From positions 1-9,106 of the forward strand of contig JAJTCL010000090.1 in assembly GCA_021323255.1 (NCBI GenBank): DNA of 9,106 bases, read 5' to 3'. Below the pieces are notes generated by a model that ran no database searches, was not told the DNA's origin, and saw only the letters and a program-made list of their open reading frames with translations. A program made the position numbers and the translations under genes. Within the stretch, counting starts at the first letter, position 1, and each line of letters begins with the position of its first letter. Below, in pieces: positions 5,988-9,106 of this stretch. Origin of the DNA: Propionibacteriaceae bacterium (GTDB taxonomy: Bacteria; Actinomycetota; Actinomycetes; Propionibacteriales; Propionibacteriaceae).

Positions 5988-7550
5988 TCAGGTCGCTAGC
6001 CTGACGCCCAGGTCGCTCGTGACGCCGGCAACGCTGACCTTCGGAGGAAAGGCACCGATCGCCGCGGATTGGGCCAAGGACTCTGCAAAGACCCGATCGG
6101 CGAGGACGAGGTAGACCAGTTCGCCCTCGTGTTCGGCGATGGTCAGGTTGAGCTCGTCGTGGTCGGATACCTTGAGCAGCTCCGCGAGCCGGATCCTCAC
6201 TCGTACTGGATCCGCACTGATCATGGCCGCGATCCGAGAGATCGCGTCGTCGTCGCTGGCGCCGAAGGCGCCCACCACGACCAGGTCTTGCGGCCTGGGT
6301 AGCGGTGCCTTGAGCAAAGCCAGCAGATCAACTCGACCGACGCCGTAGTCGGGATCCCACCCTGCCGGTACTACGCAGACGCCCGGCCAGCGCAAGGTGG
6401 TGAGAAACGCGGCTTGGATCCGCTTCGCGCCGTATTTGTTGATCAACGCCTGGCGGCCGTGATAGGCCAGCCACAGCGCGGCAGCAGCGGCCAGGTGTGC
6501 GACCGCGTACGAGGTGCCGTTGGCCATCCGAACGACGGGTGTCTTGTCGTTGTAGGCCGCTACGTGTACGCACGCGCCGGGCATGCTGACATCGACTGCG
6601 ATCCCGCGCGAGGAATCGACCCAGAGGGTGTCGCCTGGCCCTGTGGCGGCCACGGCTAGACAGTTGTCGTAGCTGGCAGGTGCGGTCACCGTCCGCACGT
6701 AGTTGCCGGCCGCCGCCATAACGATCATGCCGGCGTCCACCGCTCGCTGGATCTCACCTTTCAGCCCGAAGAATCCTTTGCCGCCAAGGCTCATCGACAC
6801 CACGTGACAGCCCACCTGCCTGGCATGCGCGACCGCCTTGGCCACATCGGAATCGAAGACCTGGACCACGCTCTCGGTAGCGCGGATCGGCACCAGAAGA
6901 GCCCGGCCGGCCAGGCCGACGATGCCTTCGGTGGGCGCGCCTTGCCCGACGATGACGCTGGCCGTCCGCGTACCGTGGCCGGGGTTGGGCAGAGGCCAGG
7001 ACGGGTTGGGAATCAGATCATCGATCGCATCGTCATCGTTGTCGATGACGTCGCGGTCCCGGGTGAGGTCCAGCCCGGCGGTGCCGAGGTTGGGATGCAG
7101 GGTGTAGCCGGAGTCGGGCTGGCCGACGCTGATGCCCTTGCCGCCGCGGGTGGCATCCGACATCTCTGCCATTGCCTCCGGCCACTGCAGAATTTTGTGC
7201 ACCCAGTCCAGTGGCGGCGGGTTGTTCACGCACGGATCGTCACCGAATGCCCCAGTGGCGTCGACACCTGGCTCGACATCCACCGGCACCGGCACATCCG
7301 CCTCAACCCGGCTGAACTGCTTGCTGCGGTACAACGCCAGCGCGGCCTCGTGCGACTCGCGAGCGTGTTCGGGGGTGCCGACGGTGTGCTCGCTGGCGCC
7401 GGTGATGAGCACCAACCGGCTGCCCCGGGTGAGGCGCTGCACGTGCCAACCGCCACCGAGTTCGGCTTGGGCGATCTTGCCGATCTCGGCATTGTTCGCA
7501 GCCGATTTTGGCAGCACGACTACTCGGATTTGATGTGCCGAATCAACCAC
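5988..7550 (-). CDS. Subtilisin-like serine protease (peptidase S8) without a visible signal peptide
   Basis: A 520-residue S8 peptidase. The catalytic residues are Asp146 (GQPDSGY), His192 (GHGTRTAS), oxyanion Asn283 (AAAGNY) and Ser347 (NGTSYAVAHLA). The Pro that usually sits four residues after the Ser is Ala here. Residues 1-90 form an alpha/beta region ending in FSRVEADVPVPV, which resembles the end of an I9-type propeptide. An Asp-rich stretch (161-178) lies between the catalytic Asp and His and could bind calcium. The peptidase domain closes with PDYGVGRVDLLALL (400-413), and residues 419-520 form a C-terminal region I do not recognise. The frame is open back to TTG 7766, but GTG 7550 has by far the best ribosome site. 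TTG 7574 is a second choice. Neither start gives a hydrophobic leader, so the protein may be cytosolic or leave by another route. It heads the minus-strand run and is divergent from a metalloprotease gene. Confidence 0.92.
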   Translation of the reverse strand: MVDSAHQIRVVVLPKSAANNAEIGKIAQAELGGGWHVQRLTRGSRLVLITGASEHTVGTPEHARESHEAALALYRSKQFSRVEADVPVPVDVEPGVDATGAFGDDPCVNNPPPLDWVHKILQWPEAMAEMSDATRGGKGISVGQPDSGYTLHPNLGTAGLDLTRDRDVIDNDDDAIDDLIPNPSWPLPNPGHGTRTASVIVGQGAPTEGIVGLAGRALLVPIRATESVVQVFDSDVAKAVAHARQVGCHVVSMSLGGKGFFGLKGEIQRAVDAGMIVMAAAGNYVRTVTAPASYDNCLAVAATGPGDTLWVDSSRGIAVDVSMPGACVHVAAYNDKTPVVRMANGTSYAVAHLAAAAALWLAYHGRQALINKYGAKRIQAAFLTTLRWPGVCVVPAGWDPDYGVGRVDLLALLKAPLPRPQDLVVVGAFGASDDDAISRIAAMISADPVRVRIRLAELLKVSDHDELNLTIAEHEGELVYLVLADRVFAESLAQSAAIGAFPPKVSVAGVTSDLGVRLAT

Positions 7551-7558
7551 AATTGCCG

Positions 7559-7566
7559 CCTCACCT
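7559..7566 (-). promoter_or_regulatory. Strong ribosome binding site of the subtilase gene
   Basis: On the minus strand AGGTGAGG lies 8 bases before GTG 7550. It is the best ribosome site in the window and fixes the subtilase start, excluding the 72 extra codons up to TTG 7766 that run through the divergent region. Confidence 0.7.
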
Positions 7567-7690
7567 GAACTCAAATCAGCTTCGGGCTCCCGCTCGCAGT
7601 ATGGTAGCGATCTCGGTGCGGCTGGATATGGGCAGAGAGGCGCGTATGGGGTTCGCCGGCGATAGCCAATCCGTCTATCCCATTGTGAAT

Positions 7691-7704
7691 TCCGATCTTT
7701 CGGA
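7691..7704. repeat. Short inverted repeat in the divergent protease promoter region
   Basis: TCCGA-TCTT-TCGGA is a perfect five-base inverted repeat with a four-base spacer, about 50 bases before the metalloprotease start. It could be an operator half-site pair or a small hairpin. A repeat this short can also arise by chance. Confidence 0.3.
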
Positions 7705-7752
7705 CGTTTTCGGCGCTCCCGGCTTACAGCCGCGAACGTGCTCGCCCGCGCA

Positions 7753-9106
7753 ATGTCCAGACGCAACCACTCCTGGAAATCAGAGGGCGGTCAGGAGGCG
7801 TTGTTTCTCGCCACTCGTACGGCCGGTGTCGGTGCCTTCGGGCCGTTTGAGGAACACCTCGATCAGCAGGTCGGCAGCGAGCGAGTGCAGACGACTTTTC
7901 AGTCGGCTGTCTGCGAACAGGCGACTCATCAGCAGCTGCTGCGCGGGCGCCCAGTCGTCGGCGCCCGGTTTCGTACGGTGTCCTCGCCCGCGGCGAGTGT
8001 GGTGCTCGGCGGACCAGTTGCGGACCTCGGGCAGCGGGATCCGGGGCAGGTTCCCCGCCACTCGAGCGCGGCCGTCGCGCAAGCCGTACGCGATCAACTG
8101 GAGGTGCCGTCGACTGCGAAGATCGATGCGGAGCGGGTGGTCTGGCCGGTTGCGGGTCAGGGCGTCTGGGCTTACCGCGCCCGGGTGATCGATAACTCTG
8201 AGCCGATCGACGTTCGAGCGTACCTGCGGGCCGACGAGGAATTGGGCCTGCTTTATGCCCAAGACGTGAGCTGCTCAGCGAGCTTCGGCGAGGGGCGGGT
8301 GTTCCGGACCAATCCAGCCCGGGATCCGGCACCAGAGGTGGTGCGGCTGGCAGGCCTCGAGGGCCGACGCGGTGTGCTGAAAACCGGCAATCTCAAACTC
8401 ATTCCTGCAGTTGGTCATGCCGTCACAAACGCCAAACGCGATTTCCGGCTGGAACCCGCTGAGGGCGGCTTCGAAGAGGTCTGCGCCTTTCATCACATGG
8501 CTAATGCGATGCAATTCTTCCGTGATCTTTTAGGCCCGGAAGTGTTCGATGACGAGCCTTTCGGGCCACTCACCATTCGAGTGCAGGACCGGACTGTCAG
8601 CGCTCAGGTCGGTGCCTTCTTTCCCGGCCAGCACATGATCAGGCTTGCCGACACTCCCCGACCTGCGGCGCGGTCCGGCGACATCTGCATGCACGAGTTC
8701 ACTCATGCCGTCGTGCATCGAATTGCGCGCCTGGACGATGAGTTCGCCTCGCCGATCGCCCGCGGCATCAACGAGGGCTTCGCAGACTACGCTCAGGCGA
8801 CGTTCTTCAATGACCCGCGATTCGGGGACTGGGTGCGCGACGAACCCAAAGGCGCCCGACGGTGTGACGACAAAACCCTGCGGCTGAAGGCCGATCCGCA
8901 GGATCCCCAAGACCGTTACAAGGTGGGCGCCGCCTGGGCGGCCCTTCTCTGGGACTTCCGCGGCTTGGTGGGGCCCGGCGTGGCGGATGCCATTGCCTTC
9001 CACTCATTGCAGTTCCTGATGCCGCGGTGCACCTACGACACTGCACGCCAGGCTTTGCACCATGCCGACCTCGCCCTGTTCCCCGCGCGCCGGAACGGAC
9101 GACACA
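7753..9106 (+). CDS. Gluzincin metalloprotease with FTP/PepSY-like propeptide (fungalysin/thermolysin-like), 3'-truncated by the window
   Basis: Frame 1 has no stop from 7666 to the last base. From ATG 7753 it gives 451 visible residues. The zinc site is HEFTH (H314, E315, H318) and the third ligand is Glu341 in NEGFADY, 23 residues later, with Asp345 in the usual ExxxD position. This is the clan MA gluzincin pattern of M4 and M36 peptidases. Upstream, residues about 45-80 (QQLLRGRPVVGARFRTV) resemble an FTP propeptide. Residues 140-175 (VWAYRARVIDNSEPIDV, then YLRADEELGLLYAQD) resemble the PepSY-like segment that follows it. AFHHMANAMQFF (245-256) and GAAWAALLWDFRGLVG (391-406) fit the M36-like catalytic domain, so the visible end is probably close to the true C-terminus. 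The start is uncertain: ATG 7753 and GTG 7738 lack a ribosome site, and AGGAGG at 7793 is only two bases from TTG 7801. None gives a signal peptide, which is odd for this family. Confidence 0.85.
   Translation, partial: MSRRNHSWKSEGGQEALFLATRTAGVGAFGPFEEHLDQQVGSERVQTTFQSAVCEQATHQQLLRGRPVVGARFRTVSSPAASVVLGGPVADLGQRDPGQVPRHSSAAVAQAVRDQLEVPSTAKIDAERVVWPVAGQGVWAYRARVIDNSEPIDVRAYLRADEELGLLYAQDVSCSASFGEGRVFRTNPARDPAPEVVRLAGLEGRRGVLKTGNLKLIPAVGHAVTNAKRDFRLEPAEGGFEEVCAFHHMANAMQFFRDLLGPEVFDDEPFGPLTIRVQDRTVSAQVGAFFPGQHMIRLADTPRPAARSGDICMHEFTHAVVHRIARLDDEFASPIARGINEGFADYAQATFFNDPRFGDWVRDEPKGARRCDDKTLRLKADPQDPQDRYKVGAAWAALLWDFRGLVGPGVADAIAFHSLQFLMPRCTYDTARQALHHADLALFPARRNGRH

Larger units (their letters stand above)
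7551..7752. promoter_or_regulatory. Divergent promoter region between the two protease genes
   Basis: This 202-base stretch separates the two head-to-head protease starts and must hold, or lie next to, promoters for both unless they are read from further away. Its base composition is mixed, with AT-rich patches at 7570-7580 and 7675-7710. I see no convincing -35/-10 pair. TATGGT at 7600-7605 (+ strand) and CATACT-like sequence on the minus strand near 7600 are weak -10 candidates only. A short inverted repeat at 7691-7704 is listed separately. Confidence 0.4.

Noticed and set aside
5133..5999. 288-codon open frame on the + strand
   Set aside because: It is the antisense of the PhzF-family gene, whose catalytic motifs are intact. 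The + strand translation shows no recognisable domain and is Arg/Gly/Pro-rich, as expected of a GC-rich shadow frame.
7654..7661. CGCCGGCG palindrome as an operator
   Set aside because: Eight-base GC palindromes are common by chance in DNA of this composition, and there is no second copy or symmetric flank.
7551..7766. N-terminal extension of the subtilase to TTG 7766
   Set aside because: The extra 72 residues are Arg/Pro-rich with no domain or leader. GTG 7550 has a strong ribosome site and a sensible N-terminus.
7508..8188. 226-codon + strand frame crossing the subtilase start and the divergent region
   Set aside because: It is in a different frame from the metalloprotease, overlaps the subtilase start, and is Arg/Ser-rich without motifs.
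7724..8332. 202-codon minus-strand open frame, and another at 7780-8262
   Set aside because: Both are antisense to the propeptide part of the metalloprotease. Their translations are low-complexity (Arg/Pro/Ser-rich) or motif-free.
8530..9003. 157-codon minus-strand open frame over the right edge
   Set aside because: It is antisense to the HEFTH catalytic domain, where the + strand frame has clear zinc-site motifs.

Overview
The window is GC-rich with dense coding on both strands. Several starts are GTG or TTG, and the proteins look actinobacterial: a ROK regulator with a GDIGH motif, a CNHC thioredoxin-fold protein and a membrane-anchored GDPD. I infer a high-GC Actinomycetota chromosome, possibly Propionibacteriales. 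The genus cannot be fixed from the sequence. I see no RNA genes, insertion sequences, CRISPR arrays or phage genes.

Layout. A 5'-truncated ROK-family gene on the + strand (1-930) converges on a six-gene minus-strand run. In transcription order this run is a subtilisin-like serine protease (7550-5988), a PhzF-family isomerase (5960-5127), an AEC-family carrier (5109-4165), a GT4 glycosyltransferase (4106-2682), a membrane-anchored glycerophosphodiester phosphodiesterase (2595-1639) and a thioredoxin-fold redox protein (1603-986). Gaps between these genes run from 17 to 86 bases, so one or two operons are plausible. The products do not form an obvious single pathway. PhzF and AEC are the tightest pair, and the glycosyltransferase with GDPD suggests envelope or glycerolipid chemistry.

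Right end. A 202-base divergent region (7551-7752) separates the subtilase from a + strand reading frame that stays open to the end of the window (about 7753 to beyond 9106). I found this frame by translating frame 1 by hand. It has an FTP/PepSY-like propeptide, a zinc motif HEFTH and a downstream NEGFAD glutamate motif, so it is a gluzincin (fungalysin/thermolysin-like) metalloprotease. Neither protease shows a signal peptide at its best-supported start, and both carry propeptide-like N-terminal regions. This head-to-head pair of apparently leaderless serine and zinc protease zymogens is the most interesting part of the window.

No stretch longer than 300 bases lacks a gene.
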